Assembly (NCBI GenBank): GCA_947457465.1
Contig: CANGWB010000007.1
Location: 1-64,000, forward strand
Length of the DNA: 64,000 bases
Direction: 5' to 3'
Origin: Chitinophagaceae bacterium
GTDB lineage: Bacteria > Bacteroidota > Bacteroidia > Chitinophagales > Chitinophagaceae
Part shown: in pieces, positions 9,370 to 19,534 of the stretch
How the letters are laid out: every line of letters starts with the position of its first letter
Numbering within the stretch: position 1 is the stretch's first letter
Program-made: the position numbers and the translations under genes
Notes under the pieces: model-generated
What the model was told of the DNA's origin: nothing
Databases searched by the model: none
The model's input: only the letters and a program-made list of their open reading frames with translations

Positions 9370-9705
9370 TTAAATAGCGTCTCCGGATTTTTTAGAGATC
9401 CGCTGAGTCTTTCCCTCCGCACGCTTCTTGGTGACACGGGTAGCCGCTTTTGCCTTCGCATCCCACAGCATCACGTTGCTGATCTGGATCGGGGCTTCTT
9501 TCTTCACGATACCTCCCTGTGTATTCTGGGCAGAAGGCTTGGTGTGTTTTGTGATCATGTTCACTCCTTCCACGATCAGTTTACCTTCTTCAAGCAAAAC
9601 TTCTTTTACCTGACGGGGACGGCTACGATCTTTATCATCTCCGGCGATCACCACTACGGTGTCACCCTTGCGGATGGTGTATTTTGATTTAAAGCGTGCT
9701 TTCAT
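9370..9705 (-). CDS. rplX: 50S ribosomal protein L24
   Basis: 111-residue L24, an assembly initiator of the large subunit. The KOW motif is visible as IRKGDTVVVIAGDDKDR near the N-terminus. The ATG at 9705 (MKARFKSKYTIRKGD) is the start; a frame open for 18 more codons would overlap the end of rplN and has no family support. Confidence 0.95.
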   Translation of the reverse strand: MKARFKSKYTIRKGDTVVVIAGDDKDRSRPRQVKEVLLEEGKLIVEGVNMITKHTKPSAQNTQGGIVKKEAPIQISNVMLWDAKAKAATRVTKKRAEGKTQRISKKSGDAI

Positions 9706-9730
9706 ATTGTTCTGTTGTAGTATTAAGGGA

Positions 9731-10099
9731 TCAAAGAACTTCAGGTGCCAATGAAACAATCTTCATGTAACCTTTATCACGGAGTTCACGGGCCACTGGG
9801 CCGAAGATGCGGGTACCACGGGGATCATCCGACTGGTTGAGGATCACAACGGCATTGTCGTCGAACCGGATGTAAGAACCGTCCTTACGACGAAGCTTCT
9901 TGGTGGTGCGCACGATCACGGCCTTGGCTACGGTTCCTTTCTTGATACCTCCGGAAGGCAGGGCATCTTTTACGGTAACCACGATTTTATCGCCGATGCC
10001 TGCATAACGTTGTCCGCTGTTACCCAATACACGGATGCAGAGTACCTCTTTGGCGCCGCTGTTATCGGCCACGTTCAACCGGCTTTCTTGCTGTATCAT
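9731..10099 (-). CDS. rplN: 50S ribosomal protein L14
   Basis: 122-residue L14, exactly the usual length. Diagnostic stretches are [19 protein letters not shown] and the C-terminal [18 protein letters not shown]14 forms part of the intersubunit bridge region. Confidence 0.97.
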   Translation of the reverse strand: MIQQESRLNVADNSGAKEVLCIRVLGNSGQRYAGIGDKIVVTVKDALPSGGIKKGTVAKAVIVRTTKKLRRKDGSYIRFDDNAVVILNQSDDPRGTRIFGPVARELRDKGYMKIVSLAPEVL

Positions 10100-10122
10100 T
10101 TATTTTCTTTTTAAGGGTCAGT

Positions 10123-10380
10123 TTATTTCACTTTCTCCACGATCTCCACCAGGCGCCAGCGCTTGGTCTTGCTCAGCGGACGGGTCTCCATGATCTTGAC
10201 CAGATCTCCGATGCTGCACTCGTTCTTTTCGTCGTGCGCATGGAATTTGGTGGTCTTCTTCACGAATTTTCCGTAGATCGGGTGTTTCACTTTACGCTCA
10301 ACGGCAACAGTGACTGTCTTGGTCATCTTGTTGCTAGTGACAACGCCGATACGTGTTTTTCTTAAGTTTCTTGCTTCCAT
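10123..10380 (-). CDS. rpsQ: 30S ribosomal protein S17
   Basis: 85-residue S17, an OB-fold primary 16S rRNA binder. Family motifs: [39 protein letters not shown] and [18 protein letters not shown]10-operon order between rpmC and rplN. Confidence 0.97.
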   Translation of the reverse strand: MEARNLRKTRIGVVTSNKMTKTVTVAVERKVKHPIYGKFVKKTTKFHAHDEKNECSIGDLVKIMETRPLSKTKRWRLVEIVEKVK

Positions 10381-10395
10381 CGATTGGTGGATTTA

Positions 10396-10605
10396 TTAGG
10401 CTTGCTGTTGCTTGTTTTGAAGTTGGGTTTGCAGACGAGCGATGTCGCGACGCAGGCCCCGGATGGTCATGGGATTCTCCAGTGGAGAAATAGCGTGTGC
10501 GAACTCCAACTTCTTCAGACGGAGCTTATCCTCTTCCAGGCGTGAACGGAGGTCTTGCTCGTTCAACCCTTGAATGCTTTTCAGAAAATCGGCTTTTTTG
10601 GACAT
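10396..10605 (-). CDS. rpmC: 50S ribosomal protein L29
   Basis: 69-residue L29, two helices (LRSRLEEDKLRLKKLEFAHA and IRGLRRDIARLQTQLQNK). It sits near the exit tunnel beside L23. The C-terminus is glutamine-rich. Confidence 0.95.
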   Translation of the reverse strand: MSKKADFLKSIQGLNEQDLRSRLEEDKLRLKKLEFAHAISPLENPMTIRGLRRDIARLQTQLQNKQQQA

Positions 10606-10626
10606 GGCCTGTGATTTTAAGTATGA

Positions 10627-11049
10627 TTAGGCCGTGACCAGGTCGCGGCGCATGATGAATTTGGTTTTGATGGGCAGTTTGCCGGCTGCAAGAGAGAGAG
10701 AGGCACGAGCTACTTCCTCACTGACTCCATCGATCTCGAACAGGATACGACCGGGTTTCACGACGGCAGCCCAGAACTCCAGGTTACCCTTACCCTTACC
10801 CATACGTACCTCGAGCGGCTTGCGGGTGATGGGCTTGTCTGGGAAAATACGGATCCACACATTTCCTTCACGCTTCATCTCACGGGTCAGCGCCTGACGG
10901 GCTGCCTCGATCTGACGATCGGTGATCCAATGTTCATCCATCGCCTTAAGGGCGTAGGATCCAAAGGAAATGGTTGTACCGCGTTTCGCGTCGCCTTTCA
11001 TGCGACCCTTCTGCATTTTCCGGTGCTTGGTACGTTTCGGCTGTAACAT
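10627..11049 (-). CDS. rplP: 50S ribosomal protein L16
   Basis: 140-residue L16 starting [19 protein letters not shown], the typical N-terminus, with [25 protein letters not shown] in the middle. L16 helps position tRNA acceptor arms at the A site. Full length. Confidence 0.97.
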   Translation of the reverse strand: MLQPKRTKHRKMQKGRMKGDAKRGTTISFGSYALKAMDEHWITDRQIEAARQALTREMKREGNVWIRIFPDKPITRKPLEVRMGKGKGNLEFWAAVVKPGRILFEIDGVSEEVARASLSLAAGKLPIKTKFIMRRDLVTA

Positions 11050-11085
11050 ATATGGTTATTTCGAATGAATTATTGATTGATTTAC

Positions 11086-11859
11086 TTAACTGCGAGGGCG
11101 TCCTCCACCGCGACGCTCTCCTCCTCCACCACGACGGTCGTCGCGACGATCCATTCCACGATCGCCAGCACCACGACGATCAGAAGCTTCGTTCTTACCG
11201 CCAATAAAGTTGGGATTCAGGTCGCGCTTGGCCAGTACTTCCCCTTTACAGATCCATACTTTGATACCGATCTTTCCGTAAACAGTCTGTGCAAATACGT
11301 TTGCATAGTCAATGTCCATACGGAATGTATGCAGCGGCACACGACCTTGTTTGATCTCTTCCGTACGGGCGATCTCAGAACCACCCAAACGACCAGCCAC
11401 TTTCACTTTGATCCCCTCAGCACCCATGCGCAGTGCAGAAGCGATCGACATCTTGATGGCACGCTTGTAGCTGATGCGGTTCTCGATCTGGCGAGCGATA
11501 TTATCACCCACGATCATCGCGTCGAGCTCCGGACGACGGATCTCGAGGATATTGATCTGTACATCTTCCTTACCGGTGAGCTTCTTCAATTCCTCTTTGA
11601 TGCGATCGACTTCCCCACCCCCTTTGCCGATGATGATACCGGGTTTGGAAGTATGGATGGTCACAATCAGTTTCCCTAAGGTGCGCTCGATGACGATCTT
11701 GGAGATACCACCCTTGTTGATACGGGCATTGAGGTAGTTACGGATCTTGGTGTCCTCGATCAGTTTCCCCGCGAAGTCTTTCTTGGTTCCAAACCAGTTG
11801 GATTCCCAACCCCGGATGATACCTAGGCGATTACCGATCGGATTTGCTTTTTGACCCAT
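11086..11859 (-). CDS. rpsC: 30S ribosomal protein S3 with Arg/Gly-rich tail
   Basis: 257-residue S3. The N-terminal KH domain has the [18 protein letters not shown] loop, and the C-terminal domain begins near [19 protein letters not shown]. After about residue 220 the protein ends in a low-complexity tail rich in Arg, Asp and Gly ([16 protein letters not shown]), longer than in E. coli S3 (233 residues). Such a tail could add RNA contacts at the mRNA entry side; that is inference. Confidence 0.97.
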   Translation of the reverse strand: MGQKANPIGNRLGIIRGWESNWFGTKKDFAGKLIEDTKIRNYLNARINKGGISKIVIERTLGKLIVTIHTSKPGIIIGKGGGEVDRIKEELKKLTGKEDVQINILEIRRPELDAMIVGDNIARQIENRISYKRAIKMSIASALRMGAEGIKVKVAGRLGGSEIARTEEIKQGRVPLHTFRMDIDYANVFAQTVYGKIGIKVWICKGEVLAKRDLNPNFIGGKNEASDRRGAGDRGMDRRDDRRGGGGERRGGGRPRS

Positions 11860-11890
11860 GGTCGTTGATTATTCGTTGATTAGTTGAAGA

Positions 11891-12232
11891 TTATTTTGCT
11901 GGGGTGTCTACGATGACCGTTACGTGGTTGCTGCGCTTGCGCACGCGGTAACCGCGGCCCTGGGGCGCCGGACGCATACGCTTCAAGGTGCGAGCTCCGT
12001 CCACGAAGATGGTTTTCACCACCAACTGGCTTTCATCACCACCCTCGTTTTTCTGCTTCCAGTTGCTGATGGCACTGAGTACGAGTTTACGAAGAGGCAC
12101 CGCGGGATGCTTTGGGTTGTGCTCCAATTGAGCCAGTACCTTTTCCACTTTCTCTCCGCGGATCAGATCGGCCAGCAGGCGCATCTTTCGCGGCGAGGTC
12201 GGATAATTTCTGAGTTTTGCTACAGCTTCCAT
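11891..12232 (-). CDS. rplV: 50S ribosomal protein L22
   Basis: 113-residue L22. Family blocks: [20 protein letters not shown] and the tunnel-loop and C-terminal region [22 protein letters not shown]. The loop lines the peptide exit tunnel near the macrolide site. Confidence 0.97.
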   Translation of the reverse strand: MEAVAKLRNYPTSPRKMRLLADLIRGEKVEKVLAQLEHNPKHPAVPLRKLVLSAISNWKQKNEGGDESQLVVKTIFVDGARTLKRMRPAPQGRGYRVRKRSNHVTVIVDTPAK

Positions 12233-12258
12233 GATAATGATGTGCAGTTACTTAATGA

Positions 12259-12525
12259 TTAATCTTTTTTGGAGTGCCCTTTGAACTGGCGGGTAGGTGC
12301 GAATTCACCCAACTTGTGCCCTACCATGAACTCAGTGACATACACCGGGATGAACTTATTACCGTTGTGGACCGCGAAGGTGTGTCCGACGAAATCGGGA
12401 CTGATCGTGGAACGACGACTCCAGGTCTTGATCACGCCTTTCTTGGATTTTCCTTCATTCATGCCCATCACCTTTTTTTCGAGGTGAGCTGCGATGTAAG
12501 GACCTTTTTTAATCGAACGAGCCAT
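12259..12525 (-). CDS. rpsS: 30S ribosomal protein S19
   Basis: 88-residue S19 with [18 protein letters not shown] at the N-terminus and [24 protein letters not shown], both diagnostic. It contacts the 16S head and bridges to the large subunit. Confidence 0.97.
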   Translation of the reverse strand: MARSIKKGPYIAAHLEKKVMGMNEGKSKKGVIKTWSRRSTISPDFVGHTFAVHNGNKFIPVYVTEFMVGHKLGEFAPTRQFKGHSKKD

Positions 12526-12553
12526 ATGATTTTCTTATTCGTTTATGCGTTGA

Positions 12554-13390
12554 TTACTTGGAAATTTTACTTCCGTTCTTGCGCTGGATGATCAGCTTAT
12601 CACTGGACTTACCCTTGGTGCGGGTTTTCAGACCACGAGAGTATTGACCATTACGGCTGCGAGGCTGACCTCCGGAGGCCTTACCCTCACCACCACCCAT
12701 CGGGTGATCCACCGGGTTCATGGCCACACCACGGTTACGTGGCTTGATACCGCGCCAACGGTTACGACCGGCCTTACCCATGCTCTGCAAGCTGTGATCG
12801 CTGTTGCTGACCACACCTACTGTTGCATAACCGTCGATCAAAACTTTACGAAGCTCCCCGGAAGGCATCTTGAGGATCGCATAGCGATCTTCTTTATTCG
12901 CCAGCTGCGCGGAAGAACCGGCACTGCGAGCGAGCTTACCACCCTGACCAGGCTGCATTTCAATATTGGGAATGTTAGTACCCAACGGCATATTGCGCAT
13001 CGGAAGCGCGTTTCCTACTTCAGGCGCTACCGTCTTTCCGCTTTCTACTTTAGCACCGACGGTCAATCCCTGTGGAGCAAGGATGTAACGCTTCTCACCA
13101 TCTGCATACTGAAGTAGCGCGATGAAAGCAGTACGATTTGGATCGTACTCAATGGAGAGCACCTCAGCAACACCCTCTTTATTACGCTTGAAGTCGATGA
13201 TACGGTATTTCTTTTTGTGTCCGCCACCACGATAACGCATGGACAGATGACCGGATGAGTTACGTCCGCCTGTACGAGGCTTGGGCTCAACCAGGGTTTT
13301 CTCCGGTACATTGGTCGTCACCTCGGCATAGGCATTGCCGATGCGCCAGCGAGTTCCGGCGGTGATGGGTTTGAATTTCTTTAGTGCCAT
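12554..13390 (-). CDS. rplB: 50S ribosomal protein L2
   Basis: 278-residue L2, needed for subunit joining and peptidyl transfer. The C-terminal motif [16 protein letters not shown] contains the conserved histidine near the peptidyl transferase centre. The N-terminal half has [19 protein letters not shown]. Full length and in S10-operon order. Confidence 0.98.
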   Translation of the reverse strand: MALKKFKPITAGTRWRIGNAYAEVTTNVPEKTLVEPKPRTGGRNSSGHLSMRYRGGGHKKKYRIIDFKRNKEGVAEVLSIEYDPNRTAFIALLQYADGEKRYILAPQGLTVGAKVESGKTVAPEVGNALPMRNMPLGTNIPNIEMQPGQGGKLARSAGSSAQLANKEDRYAILKMPSGELRKVLIDGYATVGVVSNSDHSLQSMGKAGRNRWRGIKPRNRGVAMNPVDHPMGGGEGKASGGQPRSRNGQYSRGLKTRTKGKSSDKLIIQRKNGSKISK

Positions 13391-13445
13391 TTTCTTTCTT
13401 TTTTATATCAACATTCGCGGCTGTTGCGGCCATTCAATTATTCAA

Positions 13446-13745
13446 TCAGATACTTGCGTACAGGTCGATGCTCTCGCCTTCCGCTACGGTTACAAATGCT
13501 TTTTTATAGGCGGGCTTTCTTCCTTCGATCACACCGGATTTGGTGAAGCGACTTTTATGCTTGCCGGGCACCACAGAGGTATTCACCGCAGTGACGGAAA
13601 CACCGTAAAAGCTTTCCACCGCTTTTTTGATCTCCAGCTTATTCGCTTTGCGAGCCACTTTGAAGGCATAGCGACGGAGCTTCTCCTGTTGGCTATTCGC
13701 CTTTTCAGTAAGAATGGGCTTGATCAGTACTTCGCTCAGTTTCAT
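13446..13745 (-). CDS. rplW: 50S ribosomal protein L23
   Basis: 99-residue L23, the exit-tunnel rim protein that docks trigger factor and SRP. Signatures: SEVLIKPILTEKANS and YAFKVARKANKLEIKKAVESFYGVSV. Confidence 0.96.
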   Translation of the reverse strand: MKLSEVLIKPILTEKANSQQEKLRRYAFKVARKANKLEIKKAVESFYGVSVTAVNTSVVPGKHKSRFTKSGVIEGRKPAYKKAFVTVAEGESIDLYASI

Positions 13746-13777
13746 GAAATATCGTTTGATTCGTGATTGTCTGTTGA

Positions 13778-14404
13778 TTAGGCTTCGTTATCAGAGAAGA
13801 TCTTGGCGGCGCTTTCCGTCAATACCAGTACATCCGCATTCACGATGTCGTAGGTATTGATATCGCTCAGCATCACCCCTTGTACGGTTGGAACATTGCG
13901 CATAGACATTTCGAGTTCCAGGTTGTGCTCGGGCTGAACATACATAACCTTCTTGTTCTGTAGGTTCAGATTTCCGAGAATTCCCACAAACTCCTTGGTC
14001 TTTGGCTTGTCCATTTTAAGATCTTCAAGCACCACGATAGCCTGCTCTTTCGCCTTGTAGCTGAGTGCAGAAATCTTGGCAAGGTCCTTCACCTTGCGGT
14101 TCAGTTTGATGTCATAGCTGTGCGGCTTAGGACCAAAAATGGTACCACCACCCTTGTACAACGGGTTACGGATGTTACCCTTACGGCTTCCGCCCGTTCC
14201 CTTTTGCTTGTGCAGCTTGCGACTGGCACCTTTCACTTCCGCACGGGTCTTGACCTTGTGCGTTCCCTGACGCTGTGCAGCCAAATATTGTTTAACGGCC
14301 AGATAGATCACGTGATCGTTGGGCTCAGCACCAAAAATTTCGGTGGGGAGTTCAACTGAACGTCCGGTGGACTTTCCCTGGCTATTTAATACGTCGAGTT
14401 TCAT
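13778..14404 (-). CDS. rplD: 50S ribosomal protein L4
   Basis: 208-residue L4. The extended loop KQKGTGGSRKGNIRNPLYKGGGTIFGPKPHSY, which reaches into the exit tunnel, is clear. In enterobacteria L4 autoregulates the S10 operon; a matching control site is not identified here, although the gap upstream of rplC is a candidate. Confidence 0.97.
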   Translation of the reverse strand: MKLDVLNSQGKSTGRSVELPTEIFGAEPNDHVIYLAVKQYLAAQRQGTHKVKTRAEVKGASRKLHKQKGTGGSRKGNIRNPLYKGGGTIFGPKPHSYDIKLNRKVKDLAKISALSYKAKEQAIVVLEDLKMDKPKTKEFVGILGNLNLQNKKVMYVQPEHNLELEMSMRNVPTVQGVMLSDINTYDIVNADVLVLTESAAKIFSDNEA

Positions 14405-14440
14405 ACTTTATCTTTTATCGGCAACTGTTGGTTTACCGGA

Positions 14441-15058
14441 TTATTTCTGAATGTATACGATGGAACCGTTGTGTCCGGGTACAGAGCCACTGACCAGGAT
14501 GTAATTTTTATCGGCGAAGATCTTCACCACTTTCAGCCCCTTCATTTTCACGCGATCATTACCCATGCGACCGGCCATGCGCATACCTTTCATAACGCGG
14601 CTGGCATCAGAGGAGTTACCGAGTGAACCCGGAGCGCGCTGACGATCGTGCTGACCATGGCTTTGCTGACCGACACCGGCGAAACCGTGACGCTTTACAA
14701 CACCCTGAAAACCTTTACCCTTGGTTGTACCAACCACCTCAACATTTTCGCCTTCGGCAAAAATGTCAACGGTAACCGACTCACCGAGAGCTTTCTCGAG
14801 GGAGCAATCACGAAATTCTCTGGAAATTTTCTTTGGAGTTGTTTGAGACTTGGCGAAGTGATTCACAGCCGCTTTAGAGGCATTCTTTACTTTCTTCTCG
14901 CCAAATGATAACTGGAGGGCGTTGTAGCCGTCAGACGCTTCTGTTTTGACCTGGGTCACTACACAAGGACCCGCTTCGATGATGGTGCAGGCGGTCTGCT
15001 TGCCTGCGGAGTCGAAGATACTGGTCATTCCGATTTTCTTCCCAATGATACCTTTCAT
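14441..15058 (-). CDS. rplC: 50S ribosomal protein L3
   Basis: 205-residue L3 starting [16 protein letters not shown], the normal N-terminus; an upstream ATG 12 codons earlier ([12 protein letters not shown]) is in frame but not family-like. The glutamine-methylated loop region [20 protein letters not shown] is present. L3 nucleates 50S assembly. It is separated from rpsJ by an unusual 230-base gap. Confidence 0.97.
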   Translation of the reverse strand: MKGIIGKKIGMTSIFDSAGKQTACTIIEAGPCVVTQVKTEASDGYNALQLSFGEKKVKNASKAAVNHFAKSQTTPKKISREFRDCSLEKALGESVTVDIFAEGENVEVVGTTKGKGFQGVVKRHGFAGVGQQSHGQHDRQRAPGSLGNSSDASRVMKGMRMAGRMGNDRVKMKGLKVVKIFADKNYILVSGSVPGHNGSIVYIQK

Positions 15059-15288
15059 AAACATTTCGTTTATGCCTTCAGGATATCGGGACAATCCGGT
15101 GGTATGGACCAGACTTCAATCCCCGTTCGTCGTCGACCTTTTCCTTTCTGGGGAAGTACCGACGATAAACAAACCCTGAATGGCTTGTTTTATGTGATTC
15201 AGCCAGCGCTCTTTTTTCCGCCGAAACGGATTGAGAGATGACAATTAATTACAAATTCAATCTATAAGAACAATGCGATTCAAAACCG
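15059..15288 (-). promoter_or_regulatory. 230-base untranslated gap between rpsJ and rplC, candidate structured leader
   Basis: rpsJ and rplC are normally a few tens of bases apart. Here 230 bases hold no plausible gene. Two complementary segment pairs are interleaved: TCCCC/GGGGA (15120-15124 with 15150-15154) and TCGTCG/CGACGA (15130-15135 with 15160-15165). The crossing order would make an H-type pseudoknot or two mutually exclusive hairpins. A regulatory RNA for the long rplC-secY transcript is inference. Confidence 0.35.
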
Positions 15289-15594
15289 TTAGGCCTTGAT
15301 CTCGACTTCTACCCCACTAGGCAAATCCAACTTACTCAACGCATCTACCGTGCGGCTGGTAGATGTATAAATATCCAGGAGGCGCTTGTGGGTCGCCAAC
15401 TGAAACTGCTCACGACTTTTCTTATTTACGTGAGGGGAACGCAATACCGTGAAAATTTTACGATGCGTGGGCAGCGGAATGGGTCCGGTGACCACGGCTC
15501 CTGTACTGCGAACGGTCTTGACGATCTTCTCTGCCGATTTGTCGACGAGATTGTGATCGTAAGACTGTAATTTGATTCGAATACGCTGAGACAT
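15289..15594 (-). CDS. rpsJ: 30S ribosomal protein S10
   Basis: 101-residue S10 ([20 protein letters not shown] ... SGVEVEIKA). The ATG at 15594 is the family start; the frame is open 30 codons upstream but that part spans the promoter. Besides its ribosomal role, S10 (NusE) works in transcription antitermination. First gene of the S10 block, 29 bases after a good -7 box. Confidence 0.97.
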   Translation of the reverse strand: MSQRIRIKLQSYDHNLVDKSAEKIVKTVRSTGAVVTGPIPLPTHRKIFTVLRSPHVNKKSREQFQLATHKRLLDIYTSTSRTVDALSKLDLPSGVEVEIKA

Positions 15595-15623
15595 GTTTGT
15601 GGATCCCTTTTGTTTAGGGGATG

Positions 15624-15631
15624 CAAAGGTA
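15624..15631 (-). promoter_or_regulatory. -7 box of the S10 operon promoter
   Basis: The minus strand reads TACCTTTG, a perfect TAnnTTTG, with TTG 20 bases upstream. It lies 29 bases before the rpsJ ATG and would drive the whole 11-kb ribosomal block. Confidence 0.7.
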
Positions 15632-15688
15632 AGAGACAAGTTGGTAGCTGCCAAATAGTTGTCGATTAATTTTTTAGGCCCCAAACGC

Positions 15689-15696
15689 TACCTTCG
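15689..15696 (+). promoter_or_regulatory. -7-like box abutting the GTG start at 15702
   Basis: TACCTTCG, one mismatch to TAnnTTTG, ends five bases before the GTG. The same spacing recurs at other genes in the window and supports the GTG as the start of a leaderless message. Confidence 0.45.
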
Positions 15697-15701
15697 GGCC
15701 G

Positions 15702-16568
15702 GTGAAAATACAACTCCCTAAATACGCCACCACCTACCTCAAAATGGCCCTCAGCCTCGCTTGTCTTTGGTATGCGCTGACCAAGCCAAACTGGGGCCAG
15801 CTGGTCCGGGCTGCGGAACAAGTTAGCCCGGCCTGGGTACTGGTTGCCTTAAGCGCCTACACCTTATCTAAAGTACTGGCATCCAGAAGACTAAATATCA
15901 ACTTTGAGCTCATTGGCCTGCAGTTGACTGAACGCGCTAACCGGCGCCTGTTCTGGTTGGGTATGCTTTACAACCTGCTCTTGCCGGGTGCCATCACGGG
16001 TGATGCCTATAAAGTAATGGTATTGGGTAAGTCCCCCGGACTCAGCCGAAAATCACTGACGCTGGCGGTGCTGCTAGACCGGTTCAGTGGATTATTATCC
16101 CTGATGCTGATCCTGGCCCTCTTGTATGCATGGGTACTCCCCCCGTCCTGGGTCACGTTTTCAGGCCTGATCGGAGCCGGATTATTGATCCCATTCAGTA
16201 AACAACTTTTAAAAAAGCTCCTACCCCAGCAAGCAAAAGGATTCAATAGAACCTTCTGGTTTGGGGCAGGCGTGCAACTGCTGGTGGTACTGACCGTCTT
16301 TTCGTTGATCCTGTCGATGAACGTCACTCCCGACAGCTTAAAATACCTGCTGGTGTTTCTATCCGCTGCAGCACTCTCGGTGTTGCCCATATCCATTGGA
16401 GGCGGATTGGGCATCCGTGAATTCGCCTCCATACAAGGTGCCGAGTGGATTGGATTACCCATCGAGAAAGCACTGATGATCAGTTTGCTTTTTTATGGGG
16501 TGACACTGCTGACCGCACTGCCGGGTGCCCTCTATATTTTCCGAGATCCCCTCACCGAATCAAAGTAG
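15702..16568 (+). CDS. Lysylphosphatidylglycerol synthase transmembrane/YbhN-type membrane protein
   Basis: 288-residue integral membrane protein with about seven hydrophobic segments. Motifs typical of the LPG-synthase N-terminal/UPF0104 family are present: LLPGAITGDAYKVMVLGK, VLLDRFSGLL and ISIGGGLGIREF. The aminoacyl-transfer domain of MprF is absent, so this is only the flippase-like part; substrate unknown, plausibly a lipid or lipid-linked glycan. The start is GTG, chosen because no ATG is suitably placed and a -7-like box lies five bases upstream. It is followed after 10 bases by an FkbM methyltransferase on the same strand, and both interrupt the fusA-rpsJ neighbourhood. Confidence 0.85.
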   Translation: MKIQLPKYATTYLKMALSLACLWYALTKPNWGQLVRAAEQVSPAWVLVALSAYTLSKVLASRRLNINFELIGLQLTERANRRLFWLGMLYNLLLPGAITGDAYKVMVLGKSPGLSRKSLTLAVLLDRFSGLLSLMLILALLYAWVLPPSWVTFSGLIGAGLLIPFSKQLLKKLLPQQAKGFNRTFWFGAGVQLLVVLTVFSLILSMNVTPDSLKYLLVFLSAAALSVLPISIGGGLGIREFASIQGAEWIGLPIEKALMISLLFYGVTLLTALPGALYIFRDPLTESK

Positions 16569-16573
16569 ATTTG
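16566..16573 (+). promoter_or_regulatory. -7 box for the FkbM methyltransferase, overlapping the upstream stop codon
   Basis: TAGATTTG, a full TAnnTTTG match, five bases before the ATG at 16579. Its first three bases are the TAG stop of the preceding gene. Confidence 0.55.
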
Positions 16574-16578
16574 CCCGC

Positions 16579-17223
16579 ATGTCGTTTCGATTCTCCTTGC
16601 TAAAACGTCAATTCCTGAATGCCGGTGCCATCGGCATCAGTTATTTTAAATTGATTCCCGATTGGTTCCGATTAGGCAAAAACGATCTGGTATTGGACTG
16701 CGGCGCCAACGTCGGATACATCACCCGATTCCTGGCCACCACCGGCGCACAGATCATCGCGTTTGAACCAGACCCACGAGCCTTCAGCCAACTACAAAAA
16801 AGATGCGGGCATTTGAAAAATGTCACCCTGCGTAATGAAGGCGTATGGGATAAAGCCGATGTACTTCCCTTGTTCGACCATGCAGAAGGAATGGAAGATG
16901 AAACCGCCTTCACCGTCGGATCCTCTCTGATCGCCGCTAAAAAGAACATCGATACCGGTAGAAGCCGAGAAGTTAAACTGATCGACCTGATCGAATTTCT
17001 CAAAAGAACACAGAAACGCGTTTCCTTGATCAAACTCGATGTGGAGGGAGCTGAGATCGCCATTCTGGAAAAGATCTTGCAAGAGAAAGCCTGGGGACTA
17101 TTCGACCGTCTGTACGTGGAAACACATGAGACCAAGATCCCTGAACAGTTACCCGCACTAGAAAAAATTAAAGCATCGATCGAACGGGAAGGGATCGACC
17201 ACATCAAACTCAACTGGGTATAA
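16579..17223 (+). CDS. FkbM family methyltransferase
   Basis: 214-residue S-adenosylmethionine-dependent methyltransferase. Motif I is VLDCGANVGYITRFLA, the acidic ribose-binding residue lies in IIAFEPDPRAF, and the FkbM signature SLIKLDVEGAEIAIL follows. Members methylate hydroxyl groups of sugars or small molecules; the substrate cannot be deduced. The frame is open 18 codons further upstream, but the ATG at 16579 removes an overlap with the preceding gene and has a promoter box at the right distance. Confidence 0.88.
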   Translation: MSFRFSLLKRQFLNAGAIGISYFKLIPDWFRLGKNDLVLDCGANVGYITRFLATTGAQIIAFEPDPRAFSQLQKRCGHLKNVTLRNEGVWDKADVLPLFDHAEGMEDETAFTVGSSLIAAKKNIDTGRSREVKLIDLIEFLKRTQKRVSLIKLDVEGAEIAILEKILQEKAWGLFDRLYVETHETKIPEQLPALEKIKASIEREGIDHIKLNWV

Positions 17224-17251
17224 AAAAATCCCGACCGTTACCGATCGGGAT
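17222..17251 (-). terminator. Terminator after fusA
   Basis: ATCCCGA/TCGGGAT stem (17228-17234 with 17245-17251) followed on the minus strand by seven T. It begins at the stop codon of the convergent FkbM gene. Confidence 0.85.
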
Positions 17252-17274
17252 CTCTGTATGGTTGTGTTGATCGA

Positions 17275-19419
17275 TTAAGCGTTCGCTTTACCTTTCACTT
17301 TTGCGATCACTTCTTCCGCGATATTATTCGGAGCCGGATTGTAGTGAGAGAATTCCATCGTAGAAGAGGCACGACCGGAGCTAAGCGAACGGAGTTGGGT
17401 CACATATCCGAACATTTCACTCAGGGGCACTTTAGCTTTGATCACCTGTGCACCGCCACGGCTGTCCATACCTTCCATCATTCCGCGACGACGGTTCAAG
17501 TCACCAGTCACATCACCCATATACTGATCAGGCGTTACCACCTCCACTTTCATGATGGGCTCCAGCAACACAGGCTTTGCTTTACGAGCGGCTTCGCGGA
17601 AACCTTGCTTGGCGCAAAGCTCGAATGACATGGAGTCAGAGTCAACCGCGTGGAAGCTTCCGTCGAATACGCGGACCTTCAGATTCGCAACAGGATAGTT
17701 AGCCAATACACCCGTGTTCATCGCTTGCTCAAATCCTTTTTGAATAGCCGGTACGAATTCGCGAGGAATGGATCCACCGAAAATATCATTCACGAACTGA
17801 TAACGCTTGTCAGGGTTCTCTTTCTGCCATTCTTCGTCAACCGGACCGAGATTGAATACGATATCAGCGAATTTACCACGACCACCCGTTTGCTTCTTGA
17901 GAGTCTCGCGATGCTCGATAGTGGCAGTGAATGCCTCTTTGTACGCCACCTGCGGCGCACCCTGATTCACTTCAACCTTAAATTCACGACGCATACGATC
18001 GATGATGATCTCGAGATGCAACTCACCCATTCCGCGAAGGATGGTTTGTCCAGTCTCTTCATCGGTATTCACACGCAACGTAGGATCTTCTTCTACGAGC
18101 TTGGCAATAGCCATTCCCATCTTATCGACATCGGCCTGCGTCTTTGGTTCAACCGCGATCGCGATCACCGGCTCTGGGATGAACATATTCTCCAGCGTGA
18201 TCGGATGGTTCTCATCACACAGTGTATCTCCGGTCTTGATCTCTTTGAAACCTACGGCCGCACCGATATCACCAGCTTCGATGAAATCGATCGGGTTTTG
18301 CTTGTTGGCAAACATTTTCATGATCCGGCTGATACGCTCTTTCTTTCCGCTGCGCACGTTCAGTACATACGAACCGGCATCAAGGTGACCAGAGTAAGCG
18401 CGGAAGAACGCCAAACGACCCACGAACGGATCCGTCATGATCTTGAAGGCAAGTGCCGCAAAGGGTTCTTTGGGATCGGCTTTACGAGAAATCTGCTCTC
18501 CCGTATCAGGATTGGTACCGATGGTATCCGGAATATCAACAGGTGAAGGCAGGTATCGACAAACGGCATCCAATGCAGTTTGTACCCCCTTATTCTTGAA
18601 AGAAGATCCACACATCATTGGAACGATGCTAAGATCGATGGTGGCTTTACGGATTGCCTCGTGAATCTCATCTTCACTGATGCTATTGGAATCCTCAAAG
18701 AATTTTTCCATCAACTGATCGTCGTATTCTGCAACGGCTTCAACCAGTGCAGCACGCCATTCGTTGGCTTCTTCTACCATGTCGGCAGGGATGTCGATCT
18801 CGTCGAAAGTCATTCCTTCGGTTTCCATGTGCCAGATGATCCCTTTCATTTTGATCAGGTCTACCACACCCTTGAAATTATCCTCCGCACCGATCGGTAA
18901 CTGCAGGGGAACTGCTTTCGATCCAAGCATCTCACGAACCTGCTTCACCACATTGAGGAAGTCGGCACCTGCACGGTCCATTTTATTTACGAAACCGATA
19001 CGGGGAACTCCGTAACGGTTGGCCTGACGCCATACGGTTTCCGACTGAGGCTCTACGCCATCAACCGCGGAAAACAGGGCGATCAGTCCGTCGAGTACAC
19101 GCATGGAACGCTCTACCTCTACGGTAAAGTCAACGTGACCAGGCGTATCGATGATGTTGAAATAGTATTTTTTGGTGTCAGGCGTCGCTTTCCCCAACAC
19201 GGTCGGGAAATTCCACTGACAACTTACAGCAGCAGAGGTGATGGTGATACCGCGCTCTTTTTCCTGTTCCATCCAGTCGGTAGTTGCCGCACCATCGTGT
19301 ACTTCACCGATACGGTGGATCATTCCGGTATAGCGGAGGATACGCTCCGTTGTCGTGGTTTTGCCGGCATCGATGTGCGCCGCAATACCAAAGTTCCGTT
19401 GGAATTTGAGGTCAGCCAT
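17275..19419 (-). CDS. fusA: Elongation factor G
   Basis: 714-residue translational GTPase that drives tRNA-mRNA translocation. G1 is [13 protein letters not shown] (residues 13-25), switch II is [15 protein letters not shown], and G4 is [12 protein letters not shown]. Domain IV is seen as [12 protein letters not shown] and the C-terminal domain as [18 protein letters not shown] start at the ATG at 19419 ([11 protein letters not shown]); the frame is open 62 codons upstream but that region contains the promoter. It stands alone rather than in an rpsL-rpsG-fusA operon; rpsL-rpsG lie 40 kb away. Confidence 0.98.
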   Translation of the reverse strand: MADLKFQRNFGIAAHIDAGKTTTTERILRYTGMIHRIGEVHDGAATTDWMEQEKERGITITSAAVSCQWNFPTVLGKATPDTKKYYFNIIDTPGHVDFTVEVERSMRVLDGLIALFSAVDGVEPQSETVWRQANRYGVPRIGFVNKMDRAGADFLNVVKQVREMLGSKAVPLQLPIGAEDNFKGVVDLIKMKGIIWHMETEGMTFDEIDIPADMVEEANEWRAALVEAVAEYDDQLMEKFFEDSNSISEDEIHEAIRKATIDLSIVPMMCGSSFKNKGVQTALDAVCRYLPSPVDIPDTIGTNPDTGEQISRKADPKEPFAALAFKIMTDPFVGRLAFFRAYSGHLDAGSYVLNVRSGKKERISRIMKMFANKQNPIDFIEAGDIGAAVGFKEIKTGDTLCDENHPITLENMFIPEPVIAIAVEPKTQADVDKMGMAIAKLVEEDPTLRVNTDEETGQTILRGMGELHLEIIIDRMRREFKVEVNQGAPQVAYKEAFTATIEHRETLKKQTGGRGKFADIVFNLGPVDEEWQKENPDKRYQFVNDIFGGSIPREFVPAIQKGFEQAMNTGVLANYPVANLKVRVFDGSFHAVDSDSMSFELCAKQGFREAARKAKPVLLEPIMKVEVVTPDQYMGDVTGDLNRRRGMMEGMDSRGGAQVIKAKVPLSEMFGYVTQLRSLSSGRASSTMEFSHYNPAPNNIAEEVIAKVKGKANA

Positions 19420-19474
19420 AAAAGGAGTTTTTCTGTGTTTTACTGCCCATCCGGTTTCTTCCGATAAGGCGGCG

Positions 19475-19482
19475 CAAAAGTA
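19475..19482 (-). promoter_or_regulatory. -7 box for fusA
   Basis: The minus strand reads TACTTTTG, matching TAnnTTTG, 55 bases upstream of the fusA ATG. Confidence 0.55.
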
Positions 19483-19534
19483 GGAAAAATAGACCGATTC
19501 CTGCGCAAGAAGCCCCGGAAATAGGACCCGACGG

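Noticed and set aside
15702-17223. LPG-synthase-like and FkbM genes as a recently acquired island
   Set aside because: No mobile-element genes, repeats or tRNA edge, and both have promoters like those of the host genes.
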